Shown here: in pieces, positions 31,971 to 42,193 of the stretch
Layout: every line of letters starts with the position of its first letter
How positions within the stretch are numbered: the stretch's first letter is position 1
Notes under the pieces: generated by a model
What the model was told of the DNA's origin: nothing
Database searches by the model: none
Seen by the model: the letters and a program-made list of their open reading frames with translations, nothing else
Made by a program: the position numbers and the translations under genes
From: Capra hircus
Taxonomy: Eukaryota > Chordata > Mammalia > Artiodactyla > Bovidae
Assembly: GCF_001704415.2 (NCBI RefSeq)
Contig: NC_030820.1
Coordinates: 44,622,036 to 44,686,035 of the forward strand
DNA length: 64,000 nucleotides
Direction: 5' to 3'

Positions 31971-34164
31971 GCATCTCTATTTTTTCAATGAGTGAGGATG
32001 CGCAGCTCATTCCTACATCATCAGGATCACCAGCTTCCGTTCACAGAGCAGAGGTTCACACGTGAGCAGAGGACGTTATCATAAAGATGGATGGGGGCCG
32101 ATTAATTTCACGTTGTCGGCCTGAGTTATTTTGGCTTGGGATAGCATCTCATAAATTCACCATTTCCCAGGGAATGTTGTTTTAGAGAGTGATTTGTGAA
32201 TTGATGCAAAAATGTGTCAGAATGCGTTGTAAATCAGAGAGGAGCTGACAGTGGCAAAGGGAGTTATTCAGACCATTTGAGCCCGTCTGTTTAGAAATCA
32301 TTTCAGGCCAGATGTTAGACAAATGGGAATCTTTTTGGCCTATGGAAGGATGTAGGGAGGAAAGATATCACTGATGCGCATGGCCATTTGGAAGGATGTG
32401 ATGTGAGCGCCAGGGCCTTTCTTGTTTCCTTCTCGTATCTCATTTACATCCACCCAGGTCTGTGAGGTGGTCCTCCATTGGCAGACAGGGCCTGGGGTGC
32501 AGAGGAATGAAGTCCATAGGCCAAGGTCACAGGTGTGTGAAATGAAATGACACATTTCTCCAAGTTGGCTGGACCACGAACCTACGGTTTTGACATGATG
32601 GCGAGAAATGTCTGTGCAGCGATGTCCACGAGCCAGGGACTGTCCCGGGTGGACGACATGCATCTAGAGATATGAGGGTAGATAACCTGGGCAGTTGGAA
32701 GTTTTGAAGCACAATGTGCATTATTTTTGTGGGTGGGGGAGACTATAAACAGTCCAAGATTCTTACGACAATAACCTTTGTAGGGAACATGGAGCTCCAG
32801 TTTTCGAGGGAGAACAAAAGCAAACCAGAGCAATGACTCTTTTCTGCATCTCGACACAGCCGGTGCCCTGAAAGTTTCATCCTCAGAAAAAGCTCGCGTC
32901 TGCTTCACTTTCATGCTCTCCCGGTGGCTGATGAGTTTGTTCATGGTGTTGATGTGCCCTATTTTCTCCCATCTAAGGGGAATTTTTTGTGTGTGTGTGT
33001 GTCTCTTTGTCTCTTCGTATAAATAATATAAGAGCATTCCTAAAAGCCTAGCGCCGGGCGCTTCTGGGTTGCATGTCTTCTTAAATTTCAGGACAGCGTG
33101 GCAGCTTTCTCCGAGCCTTATCTCTCACGCCAAAAAGAAGAGCAGGCTCACAATAGGCGGCTTTTCTTCTCATCTGTGTGCACGCAGAGCAGGGAAAGTT
33201 CAGACATCAGACGCTTCAGATGGCGGCTTTCAAAGGCATTAAAAAAAAAAAAGTGAAGGGAAGAAAAGGAAACAAATCTTGAGCTATTACAAAGAGTTTT
33301 TAAGCAAGACATGTTTATTAAGCGGGCTGTATTCCTTCTCACATATTCAAAGACATCTGATTAAACCTTCCCGGGGAGACTGACAAAGCTTTGTCTGTCT
33401 GGGCAGGACAGATAAACCCTTTCTGGGTAGATTGCTATCGTCTCCTAGGCTCTGTACCAGAGAGAAGGCGACAGTGTGTCTTGTGAGGCCGACGTGCCAA
33501 CTGCACAGAATCCAGATCAAGACGCACTTGGCTCCCATCTCGAGCCCGTCCTGGAGTGGGGTGGGTGCTACTGTTTGGGTGGCACGTGGTGGCCATTGCT
33601 GGCACTAAGGAGTAGATGGGAGGCCTTGGGCTGCAGCCAGCAATGAATCAGAGACGTAGATTTGAAACATAGCAGGAAAGAAAGCTTTCAGAAGGAGAAA
33701 TTCAGTAGGATTTCAGGACACGGAGGAGCACGGAGCTTGGCCTCCATGCACCGAGGACTGTCCACTGCTGCTTGCTCTGCTCTCATAGACCCTGCTGGGG
33801 CTGACAACAATGGAACCAGGGTTCTGACCAAAGCATCATTTCCCTGGGGCCTATCTCTTCCGTGTTGACCTGGCAACCTCTCCTGGGCACCATAACAAAC
33901 ACTGGATTTATGGGACTCTGCTGCCAGAGGGTGCAGTCCACAGACACTGTCTTTCAGATTTTTTACAGGATACTTTTTTACCGTTGATACTTTTGAGGGA
34001 AAAAGCAAGTAAAGAAAATACTGTAAATGCAAGTATTTTTTTCCCTACTGCTGATCTACTTCAGTGAAATTACATGTTCACATTTCAGTATAAATTATTT
34101 CTAACACTGTATCCCTTACACTCAGATATTATATTCTCAGATCCCTATTTCCATTTTCTATTTC
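31971..34164. other. Repeat-poor unique stretch
   Basis: About 2.2 kb without recognised mobile DNA except a short (GT)8 at 32987-33002 and an A run at 33241-33252. The 32090-32330 part is non-repetitive with AT-rich motifs. A 151-codon minus-strand frame (32582-33037) shows no protein-family signature and includes the GT run, so no gene is called. Confidence 0.45.
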
Positions 34165-34380
34165 CTGCTGTGGACTGAATTCTGTGTCCCCCTCAAATTC
34201 ATGTGTTGAGTCCTGACCCACAGGGTCAGGTGTCAGGAGGTATCTTTGGGGGTGATGAGGTCATAAGGGTGGAGCTCCCAGGATGGGATTAATGTCCAAA
34301 TAAAAGAGCCCCCAGAGAGTCCCTCCCTCCTTCCTCCATGAGGACACGGTGACAAGACATCTAAGATTGTAGAAGACAAG
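34165..34380 (+). repeat. MST/MLT1-like LTR relic (ERVL-MaLR)
   Basis: The MaLR LTR 5' two thirds: 'ctgtggactgaattctgtgt' then ccccctcaaattcatgtg, 'gatgaggtcataagggtgga', 'gggattaatgtccaaataaa', and 'ccctccttcctccatgagga'. The 3' third is lost or unrecognisable. Confidence 0.75.
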
Positions 34381-34632
34381 ACTCTTCTGTGTCAACGTAA
34401 AGAGTATATGTGGTGAATTTGTAATTCACAGGAAGTTACTTTCTAAGACTTGACCCATGGAGTTTCTGAGGCATACTCAGAACAGAAGGCTTGATTTTCC
34501 AGTTCTAAAACAAGAGCTTTAGGAGACAATCAAGGCTGTCCATTCTCTCCCAGTCTCCCCACCGTCCCATGGTTCATCCCTATCTTCCTTAGGGGAGAAA
34601 GGAGTTCATGAGGTCAGAACCTTCTCGTAACC

Positions 34633-35275
34633 AGTTGTTGTTGTTCAGTCCCTAAGTCATGTTCGGCTCTTTGCAATCCCATGAACTGCAACACACCAGG
34701 TTCCTCTGTCCTTCACTGTCTCCCGGAGTTTGCTCAAATTCATGTCCATCGAGTTAATGATGCCATCTAACCGTCTCATCCTCTGTTGTCCCCTTCTCCT
34801 CCCACCTTCAATCTTTCCCAGCATCAGGGTCTTTTCCAATAAGTTGGATCTTTGTATCAGGTGGCCAAAGTATTGGAGCTTCAGCTTTACATCAGTCCTT
34901 CCAATTAATATTCAGGACTGATTTCCTTTAGGATGGACTGGTTTGATCTCCTTGCAGTCCAAGGGACTCTCAAGAGTCTTCTCCAACACCACAGTTTGAA
35001 AGCATCGATTTTCAGTGCTCAGCCTTCTTCATGGTCCAGCTGTCATGTCTGTACATGACTACTGGAAAACCAAAGCTTTGATGATTAGACATATCTTTGT
35101 TGGCCAGGTGATGCCTCTTATTTTTAACACACTGTCTAGGTTTGTCATAGCTTTCCTTTCAATGAGCAAGTGTCTAATTTCATGGCTGCAGTCATTGTCC
35201 ACAGTGATTCTGGAACCCAAGAAAATAAAATCTGTCACTGTTTCCTCTTTTCCCCGTCCTGTTTGCCACGAGCAT
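34633..35275 (-). mobile_element. BovB fragment, antisense
   Basis: Diverged BovB 3' end, from the tail complement (gttgttgttcagtcc) through 'cagtccaagggactctcaag' to the segment 'ctggaacccaagaaaataaa' and a degraded 5' edge. Frameshifts and stops break the coding frame. Confidence 0.9.
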
Positions 35276-36292
35276 TACACTTTTTTCCCTGCTCTGGTGC
35301 ACACACTTTTTTCCCCCCAAACCCTTGGACAAGCATGAGGCTCCAGGTCATTTCATAGGACTGGAGAAGAAACTGTGTGCTTATGTATGGAGTACAGAGC
35401 CCAAATTTTGGTTATAGGATCAATAAATTATTGTGACTAGTGATTAGTTGGGGGGTTCCTGAAGCAAGAGTGCTCTGGGTGGGCAGGATTAATTAGTGGC
35501 TTTCAGAGTCATTGGGGGCTTCCAGGGTGGTATCTCTGGTTTAATTTTTTCACCTCAGCTGGGAAGGGACAGGGTGGAGGGGTGCAAATCCTCTCAGGAG
35601 GGGTGTTTAGTTTAAAAATGCACAGCTAGCTGTTATTTTCCATGTAATGCAAGTTATAGAACTTAAACTCAGGGGAATGTCTCTGCTTCCAGGGGTCAGC
35701 TGCAGACAGGACCTGCTGGAATGAAGGTAGGGGAGGGGGAATAACTGCTAAATATCAGTCTTACTAAGAGTCATTTGTCTAGAGTCTGTATTTAGGAAAT
35801 TCTACTTCTAAAGAATATTCTGAATACTGACTGCCCCCAGACCTGCTGTGATGATCCACTAAACCTGAACTCACTACACACTTGGCCTCCCCACTCCTAA
35901 GACCCCAAGATTGCAGGGTTAACCACATTTTCTCACTTGACTGGATAAAAACCAGAAGAAGGTTCATCTAGAATTGCTAACCCAGAAATTATCTCCAAGG
36001 TGATGTTACCTTGGAGATAATTGTGGCCAGTTGTGGTCAAGATACTTTTATCCCTGAATGGATATGCGTGAACTGTTTCCTAAGCCTTGAAGGAGATGTG
36101 GCATCTGTGAGTCATATTTTCCCATTATTTATTCTGTTTAGCCGGAGTGTGTTATGTGGAGAGTGGATTTTCGTAAAATCAAGTTCTCCTCTGGGGTCCC
36201 TTCTCACTCTAAAAAAGGACAAATACCTACTGTATAGGACATGGGACTCTGCTCAATTGTTATGTGCCAGCCTGGATGAGAGGGAGGTTTGA
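35276..36292. other. Unique stretch containing a perfect hairpin
   Basis: No mobile element recognised. A perfect 15-bp inverted repeat lies at 35987-36022 (reported separately). No coding signature. Confidence 0.45.
35987..36022. repeat. Perfect inverted repeat, 15-bp arms, 6-nt loop
   Basis: The left arm aattatctccaaggt (35987-36001) and right arm accttggagataatt (36008-36022) are exact reverse complements around the loop gatgtt. No known repeat family surrounds it. It could form a cruciform or an RNA hairpin. Confidence 0.9.
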
Positions 36293-36417
36293 GGGACAAT
36301 GGATGCATGTATATGTATGACTGAGTCACTTCAGGGTTCACTTGACATTATCACAACATTGTCAGTTGGCTATACCCCAATACAAAATGTTATAGTGTTA
36401 AAAAAATTAAATTAAAG
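36293..36417 (+). mobile_element. L1 3'-end relic, sense
   Basis: The sequence 'gcatgtatatgtatgactga' then gtcacttcagg, and 'ctataccccaatacaaaatg', ends in an A-rich tail. It matches the older artiodactyl L1 3'-terminal sequence (catgtatatgtataactgattcac type). Confidence 0.7.
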
Positions 36418-36861
36418 AAAAGGATAAATAAAACTAAGAGTGGAGTGCAGAAAGAAGTGCAAGGATAACTGATTTACAACAATGTAAAGAGGATGTCAGG
36501 CTCCTAGTGTTTTGTTGCTTTTCATGACAATTTTTTCAATAAGCAATGAATTTGGGAGCTTACAGTCGTGTAGCCCTTTGTATACAGGTGGCTGAGGGGG
36601 GGCTGTGGGGGCTGGAATTGAGGTGCCCTGGGGGACACTGAAAGAAGGTGGTGGGCTTCCCATGGATGAGGACCGTCTCCTGTCTGTCCAAGTCCTCAGG
36701 CTCTGCTGATGGCTGCACGGGGCCAGGTCACACCAACACAGGGGGCCTGGACTCTCTCGAAAGCACTGAGTCATGACATGGTCAAATGAAAAGAAAGATA
36801 AGGGAGTGCTGGGGTAGACACTTTATGAACAATTACATGTTCTAAATAGCAAAAATTAAAA
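36418..36861. other. Unique stretch
   Basis: No element recognised. A 92-codon minus-strand frame (36496-36774) has no family signature. Confidence 0.4.
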
Positions 36862-36985
36862 AAAATTTTTATTGGAGTCGAGATGCTTTACAATGTTGTG
36901 CTGGCTCCTACAGAACCACAAAGTGAATCCAGCTGTACGTGTACATATATCCCTTCTTTTTTTTTTTTTTTTTTGGATTTCCTTG
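36862..36985 (-). mobile_element. L1 3'-end relic, antisense
   Basis: The sequence tttttattggagtcgaga, 'gctttacaatgttgtgctgg' and 'gtgaatccagctgtacgtgt' then acatatatccc is the complement of an older L1 3' UTR. A T19 run (36957-36975) interrupts it, then ggatttccttgtg continues the element. Confidence 0.75.
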
Positions 36986-38124
36986 TGAATAATGAGTTTC
37001 CATCCTAAGAAACAGTTGAAATTTTATTTATTTATTTTTTCATAATGATATGAATATTTATTGGGTACCTCATCCTGCTTGGTGAATTCGATAGTCCATT
37101 AAAAATATGTTTAAAAGGAAACATTTCTGTCTTTACTGAATACTATTTTATAAAATACAGTGTATTATATTGGAGTTTTAAGTATTTTTACATTGAATCT
37201 CTTGTTTTTAAGTTTTATTATTTTGTAGTCATTTGATTTAGTTTTTTTTTAATTTTTAATCTTTTTTTAATTTTTAATTTTTTTTATTTTTTTAAATTTT
37301 AAAATCTTTAATTCTTACATGCGTTGCCAAACATGAACCCCCCTCCCACCTCCCTCCCCACAACATCTCTCTGGGTCATCCCCATGCACCAGCCCCAAGC
37401 ATGCTGCACCCTACGTCAGACATGGACTGGCGATTCAATTCTTACATGACAGTATACATGTTAGAATTCCCATTCTCCCAAATCATCCCACCCTCTCCCT
37501 CTCCCTCTGAGTCCAAAAGTCCGTTATACACATCTGTGTCTTTTTTCCTGTCTTGCATACAGGGTCGTCATTGCCATCTTCCTAAATTCCATATATATGT
37601 GTTAGTATACTGTATTGGTGTTTTTCTTTCTGGCTTACTTCACTCTGTATAATTGGCTCCAGTTTCATCCATCTCATCAGAACTGATTCAAATGAATTCT
37701 TTTTAACGGCTGAGTAATACTCCATTGTGTATATGTACCACAGCTTTCTTATCCATTCATCTGCTGATGGACATCTAGGTTGTTTCCATGTCCTGCCTAT
37801 TATAAACAGTGCTGCGATGAACATTGGGGTACATGTGTCTCTTTCAATTCTGGTTTCCTCGGTGTGTATGCCCAGCAATGGGATTGCTGGGTCATAAGGT
37901 AGTTCTATTTGCAATTTTTTAAGGAATCTCCACACTGTTCTCCATAGTGGCTGTACTAGTTTGCATTCCCACCAACAGTGTAGGAGGGTTCCCTTTTCTC
38001 CACACCCTCTCCAGCATTTATTGCTTGCAGATTTTTGGATCTCAGCCATTCTGACTGGTGTGAAGTGGTACCTCATTGTGGTTTTGATTTGCATTTCTCT
38101 AATAGTGAGTGATGTTGAGCATCT

Positions 38125-38248
38125 TTTCATGTGTTTGTTAGCCATCTGTATGTCTTCTTTGGAGAAATGTCTATTTAGTTCTTTGGCCCATTTTTTGATT
38201 GGGTCGTTTATTTTTCTGGAATTGAGCTGCAGAAGTTGCTTGTATATT
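38125..38248 (-). repeat. Left arm of 124-bp perfect inverted repeat
   Basis: This L1 ORF2 segment is the exact reverse complement of 38919-39042, as far as a base-by-base reading by eye shows. The shared block starts aatatacaagcaac and ends acacatgaaa in L1 sense. The arms are separated by 670 bp. Confidence 0.9.
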
Positions 38249-38918
38249 CCCTGTCAAGCTACCAGCCACATTTTTCACAGAACTAGAACAAATAATTTCA
38301 AGATTTATATGGAAATACAAAAAACCGAATAGCCAAAGCAATCTTGAGAAAGAAGAATGGAACTGGAGGAATCAACTTGCCTGACTTCAGGCTCTACTAC
38401 AAAGCCACAGTCATCAAGACAGTATGGTACTGGCACAAAGACAGACATATAGATCAATGGAACAAAATAGAAAGCCCAGAGATAAATCCACACACATATG
38501 GACACCTTATCTTTGACAAAGGAGGCAAGAATATACAATGGAGTAAAGACAATCTCTTTAACAAGTGGTGCTGGGAAAACTGGTCAACCACTTGTAAAAG
38601 AATGAAACTAGATCACTTTCTAACACCGTACACAAAAATAAACTCAAAATGGATTAAAGATCTAAATGTAAGATCAGAAACTATAAAACTCCTAGAGGAG
38701 AACAGAGGCAAAACACTCTCAGACATAAATCACAGCAGGATCCTCTATGATCCACCTCCCAGAATTCTGGAAATAAAAGCAAAAATAAACAAATGGGATC
38801 TAATTAAAATTAAAAACTTCTGCACAACAAAGGAAAATATAAGCAAGGTGAAAAGACAGCCTTCTGAATGGGAGAAAATAATAGCAAATGAAGCAACTGA
38901 CAAACAACTAATCTCAAA

Positions 38919-39042
38919 AATATACAAGCAACTTCTGCAGCTCAATTCCAGAAAAATAAACGACCCAATCAAAAAATGGGCCAAAGAACTAAATAGACAT
39001 TTCTCCAAAGAAGACATACAGATGGCTAACAAACACATGAAA
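38919..39042 (+). repeat. Right arm of 124-bp perfect inverted repeat
   Basis: Partner of 38125-38248. It ends at the outer edge of the inverted L1 part, where unique DNA (ttttagaaagaagg) begins. Confidence 0.9.
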
Positions 39043-39829
39043 TTTTAGAAAGAAGGTATTTTTCCTGGAGTCAGAAATGCTTTGGAAAAATATCAACCTT
39101 TCCTCCCAGACATCTGGATTAAGAAAATTGAGACAAGGGATGAAGTGTTATTTTCTCTCATTGCCAGTTTCTACTTTCCAAAGCTCCCAGTGCTTTAAGA
39201 TGAAGTTTAAGTGACTTTTAAAGAAGGTCCCCTCAGCTTGTATAGCTGGAGCTGTGGCTCACACTGATTTTTGCAACTATATTATAACGCTCCGACAAAG
39301 GGTTTTGATAAAGGGAAGGCGGCCAGCCCCTCGTGGAGTCGCCTTTGTGACAGGGATCTGGCTGAACAGCCCATCAGCCAGAACCATGGGCCACTGAGAC
39401 GTCGGGAGTGGGAGACACCAGATCAGCCCTCATTGTGAGCACTCCTCAATTTATGCAGCCTTTTCAGAGGACGGAGTCCCCAGGCTTCCACATGTCAGAA
39501 GGGCTCAGTACCTTACAGGAGACGTATTTAAGGAAAATTAGCCCCAAATCACTGTGCTATTGTTGTCCCAGGTTCTTATCATATAAATGCTAACTCTGAG
39601 GTTGTTCTTAAAGAATGCTATTCAAAAAATTCTCTCAAGTTTCTCTATCAAGAGGTGAATTTAAATATTTGTATTTCTTCCCAAAGTGTGAGATAAATGA
39701 ATTCAATTTGAATTTGGCTTTTCTTTTTAGGGCAGAGAGACAGTGTTCTCTCTTCCTATGGACCAACTCAATGTAGGAACAGTTAAGGAGAAAGGTCTCA
39801 CGTGTGTGACTCCTTGTGTGTGAATGCTG
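39043..39829. other. Unique stretch
   Basis: No element or gene recognised. Confidence 0.4.
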
Positions 39830-40213
39830 AAGCCAAATCTGGCCTCTATACCCCAACACAGAATTATTAATGTATCTAAAAGACAAAGTTTTGGGTGAAG
39901 TAGAAAAGAATATACCAGGTAAAGGGAGCTATAGTGGGCTTATGCCCTCAAGACTGTGTGTCCTGCCCTGGGAAGGGGCAGTGAGGAGTTTTATATATAG
40001 GGTTCAAAGAAGGCATGATCAGCTCTTGGAATTCTGATTGGTTGGTGGTGATGCAAGTGGGAGTCACTCCTTGCCTAGGGCTGTATTTAAAATTCAAAAC
40101 AGAGATGTGATGGAGGCAGGCAGAGTTCAGGAGGGAGGGCAGGCAAGGCGCAGGGTGTGGTCTCCAGGTTATGGTTATGGTCTGTGAAGAGAAGACCCCT
40201 GACACCAGAAGGT
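39830..40213 (-). repeat. Possible endogenous-retrovirus LTR fragment, antisense
   Basis: The blocks 'gggcttatgccctcaagact', 'agttttatatatagggttca', 'tctgattggttggtggtgat' and 'aaaattcaaaacagagatgt' match my memory of a bovine ERV LTR in antisense. No internal retroviral region adjoins; an old L1 follows directly at 40214. Family name not assigned. Confidence 0.45.
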
Positions 40214-40643
40214 ACGCAGATGGCAGATGAGCACGTGACAAGATTCTCCACATCTTATGCCATCAGGGAAATGCAAAATCACACAGCACTGAGAAAACAC
40301 TACACACCTATTAGAACGGCCAATATCCAGAACACTGGCAACACCAAATATGTGACGTATGTGACGGTGTTGAGCACGGGGGGCTCTCATTCATTGCTAG
40401 TGGGAATGTGAAATGGAGCAGCCCCTGGGGAAGACAGTTTGGAAGTTCCTTACAAAACTAAGCACACTCTTCCCACATGACCCAGCAATCACATCCAAAT
40501 TAGCTTAAAACTTATGTCTGCAATAAAATCTGCACACAGATATGTACAGCGGCTTTATTCATAATTGCCAAATTTGGAGGCAAGCAAGTTGTCTTTTAGT
40601 AGGTGATGGAGAAATAAACTGATCTATCAGATAGTGGAATATT

Positions 40644-41716
40644 TGTTGTTACTTTCAGTCGCTCAGATGTGTCCATCTCTTTGTGACCCCAGGGACTACA
40701 GCATGCCAGACTTCCCTGTCCTTCACCATATCCCAGAGCTTGCTCAAACTCATGTCCGTTGCGTCAGTGATGCCATCCAACCATCTCATCCTCTGTCGCT
40801 CCCTTCTCTTCCCATCCTCAATCTTTTCCAGCATCAGAGTCCTTTCTAAGAGTCAACTCTTCGCATCAAGTGGCCAAAATATTGGAGCTTCAGCTTCAGC
40901 ATCAGTCCTTCCAATGAACACCCAGGGCTTATCTCCTTTAGGATGTACTGGTTGGATCTCCTTGCAGTCCAAGGGACTCTCAAGAGTCTTCTCCAACACC
41001 ACAGTTCAAAAGCATCAATTCTTCAGTGCTCAGCCTTCTTTATGACCAATGCTCGCATCCATACATGACTGCTGGAAAAACCATAGCTTTGACTAGATGG
41101 ACCTTTGTTGGTAAAGTAATGTCTCTGCTTTTTAATATGCTGTCTAGCTTTGTCATAGTTTTTCTTCCAAGGAAAAAGTGTCTTTTAATTTCACAACTGC
41201 AGTCACCATCTGCCATGATTTTGGAGCCCAAGAAAATAAAAGTCTCTCCTCTCACTGTTTCCACTGTTTACCTATCTATTTTCCATGAAGTGATGGGACT
41301 GGATGCCATGATCTTTGTTTTTTGAATGTTGAGTTTTAAATCAGATTTTTCACTCCTCTTTCACTTTCATCAAGAGGCTCTTTAGTTCCTCTTTGCTTTC
41401 TGCCATAAGGGTGGTATCATCTGTGTATCTGAGGTTATTGATATTTCTCCCAACAATCTTGATTCCCGCTTGTGCTTCATCCAGCCTGGCATTTTGCATG
41501 TTGTATTCTGCATATAAGTTAAATAAGCAGGGTGACAATATACAGCCTAGATGTACTCCTTTCTCCATTTTGAACTAGTGTGTTGTTCCATGTCTGGTTC
41601 TAACTATTGCTTCTTGACCTGCATACAGGTTTCTCAGGATGCAGGTAAGGTTATCTGGTATTCCCATCACTTTAATAATTTTCTACAATTTATTGTGATC
41701 TACACAGTCAAAGGCC
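40644..41716 (-). mobile_element. BovB LINE fragment inside the old L1, antisense
   Basis: A 1.07-kb 5'-truncated BovB. Minus-strand coding remnants include the RT motif C region (NNLRYTDDTTLMAES, with Thr in place of the usual Ala of YADD) at 41350-41568 and the C-terminal region at 41040-41264. It breaks the host L1 at ggaatatt/attattcag. Confidence 0.95.
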
Positions 41717-41867
41717 ATTATTCAGTATTAAAAAGAAATGTGCCATCAAGTCTTGAAAAGACATGGGTGATGATGACGTGCCTATGTATGTTCATCAGTT
41801 AAAACAAATGGACCATCTAGTGGGGATGTTGATGGCAGGAGGCATGCATGTGGTGGCAGGAGGTATG

Positions 41868-42113
41868 TGGAAATCAGTGTGTGCATGGGTGGGTGCTCCG
41901 TTGCTTCAGTCGTGTCTGACTCTTTGCAACCCCATGGACTGTAGCCCACTAGGCTCCTCTGTCCATGGGATTCTCCAGGCAAGAATACTGGAGTGGGTTG
42001 CCATTTCCTCCTCCAGGGGATCTTCCAAACCCAGGGATCAAACCGTCATCTCTTATGTCTCCTGCATTGACAGGTGGGTTCTCTACCATCAAGCCACCAG
42101 GAAAGCCTGGAAA
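41868..42113 (-). mobile_element. Bov-tA SINE inside the old L1 3' UTR, antisense
   Basis: Full-length antisense SINE (41874-42107), with gttgcttcagtcgtgtctga at one end and 'ccatcaagccaccaggaaag' (head complement) at the other. It is flanked by tggaaa at 41868-41873 and 42108-42113, a short remnant of the duplication in the L1. Confidence 0.93.
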
Positions 42114-42193
42114 CTTCCATACTCTCCCTTTAATTTTGCTGTGAACCTAAAACTACTTAAAAATAATATTTTTTGAAAAAAAAAAAAAAAAAA

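Larger units (their letters stand above)
37231..39042 (-). mobile_element. Young bovine L1 with inverted 5' part (twin priming)
   Basis: On the minus strand 37231-38248 is sense L1: an A-rich tail (+ strand T-rich 37231-37300), the 3' UTR, and the ORF2 C-terminus, open for 187 codons (37582-38145) and holding the L1 Cys motif CX3CX7HX4C (CWRGCGEKG...). From about 38249 to 39042 the orientation flips: the + strand reads ORF2 in sense, with a 234-codon open frame (38344-39048) starting just downstream of the RT domain. This inverted-5' layout is the classic product of twin priming. The two parts share 124 bp. Both frames are intact, so the insertion is recent. Clean target-site duplications could not be resolved by eye. 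Confidence 0.92.
40214..42193 (+). mobile_element. Old L1 3' region in three pieces, split by BovB and Bov-tA
   Basis: The piece at 40214-40643 is decayed ORF2 ('catcagggaaatgcaaaatc', then ttcattgctagtgggaatgtg, then 'catgacccagcaatcacatc'). The piece at 41717-41873 continues exactly where the first stops (attattcagtattaaaaaga, then 3' UTR). The piece at 42108-42193 is the 3' end ('ttgctgtgaacctaaaacta') with an A tail. BovB and Bov-tA sit in the two gaps, so both inserted later. The element is an old placental L1 class. Confidence 0.9.

Noticed and set aside
32582..33037. 151-codon minus-strand open frame
   Set aside because: It includes a (GT)n run (His/Thr repeats in translation) and has no recognisable domain.
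37582..38145. 187-codon minus-strand frame with a zinc-knuckle-like motif
   Set aside because: CX3CX7HX4C here is the known Cys-rich motif at the end of L1 ORF2, not a host zinc-finger protein.
38344..39048. 234-codon open frame that could be taken for a host gene
   Set aside because: Its sequence is L1 ORF2 C-terminal to the RT domain and it lies in the inverted part of an L1 insertion.
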